6,264 nucleotides of DNA from Planctomycetota bacterium (GTDB lineage: Bacteria; Planctomycetota; Phycisphaerae; WQYP01), in the NCBI GenBank assembly GCA_021826605.1, contig JAKAZF010000178.1, forward strand, positions 1-6,264, in the 5' to 3' direction. The stretch's first letter is position 1; every line of letters begins with the position of its first letter. Below the pieces are notes generated by a model. It was not told the DNA's origin. It did no database searches and saw only the letters and a program-made list of their open reading frames with translations. A program made the translations under genes and the position numbers. Shown piece by piece: positions 6,102 through 6,264 of the stretch.

Positions 6102-6264
6102 ATGAAATCCGAAATCGAAACTTTGCCTCGCGGGTTGGATGCACTATGGCTCCGCGCGACCGGTCGCATCCGTGCGTGCCGGCCTTATCGGCGTCAATAT
6201 TTAAGATCAGCCGCCGGCGTGATAGCTCGCGGACCGTGGTCGGAAAAATGGTCCGACTTCGCGC
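6102..6264 (+). CDS. 5' end of a downstream gene, possibly SecA-like (partial)
   Basis: An open frame of 54 codons begins at ATG 6102, 33 bases after the M50 gene, and runs off the right edge. AAGG at 6087-6090 (11-base spacer) or GCGGG directly before the ATG could serve as ribosome site. The product begins MKSEIETLPRGLDALWLRAT, then RPYRRQYLRSAAGVIARG and SEKWSDFA. The basic helical start with an SD motif some 50 residues in recalls the N-terminus of SecA and SecA-like translocases (L..LSD.EL), but 54 residues are too few to be sure. It is close enough to share a transcript with the M50 gene. That a gene is here is fairly likely; the SecA-like idea is an inference. Confidence 0.5.
   Translation, partial: MKSEIETLPRGLDALWLRATGRIRACRPYRRQYLRSAAGVIARGPWSEKWSDFA

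Overview
The window looks like chromosomal DNA of a planctomycete, probably of the Phycisphaerae type. This is an inference from gene content. It holds a XylR-like regulator with a sugar-binding domain and an AraC-type DNA-binding end, a small secreted protein with a PEP-CTERM sorting tail, a type II pseudopilin-like protein of the kind that is abundant in Planctomycetota, and a large fused PqqD-M50-HlyD membrane protein. No rRNA, tRNA, CRISPR array or intact insertion sequence is visible.

Layout. (1) Positions 1-1059, minus strand: a XylR-like regulator cut by the left edge inside its helix-turn-helix region, with a good promoter at 1101-1129. (2) Positions 1060-1493: a 434-base divergent intergenic region that ends in a leader with an intrinsic-terminator-like hairpin. 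(3) Positions 1494-2198, plus: a PEP-CTERM protein. (4) A GC-rich hairpin at 2294-2323. (5) Positions 2373-3278, plus: a pseudopilin-like protein, closed by a clear terminator at 3285-3310. (6) Positions 3311-3863: about 550 bases without a convincing gene but with several inverted repeats, ending in a perfect TATAAT box. (7) Positions 3864-6068, plus: one reading frame for a PqqD-like/M50 metalloprotease/HlyD-like membrane protein, interrupted by an in-frame TGA at 4683-4685 that is followed directly by an ATG. (8) Positions 6102-6264, plus: the start of a further gene running off the right edge, possibly a SecA-like translocase.

How the parts may work together. The regulator probably senses a sugar or related ligand; whether it controls the divergent PEP-CTERM and pseudopilin genes is unknown. 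Those two products are both exported and membrane-anchored, the first awaiting an exosortase and the second a prepilin peptidase, neither of which is in the window. The right-hand block appears to be a separate transcription unit that combines a peptide-binding PqqD-like domain, an intramembrane protease and an HlyD-like adaptor, possibly followed by a translocation ATPase. This suggests export or maturation of a peptide or protein substrate.

The most interesting point is the TGA. It separates the HExxH zinc site from the third metal ligand (Asp in NPxxRxDGYY), so neither half alone has a complete active site. The reading frame and protein family similarity continue without a break on both sides. 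It may be a recent nonsense mutation, a sequencing error, or a genuine two-polypeptide split made by stop-start reinitiation.
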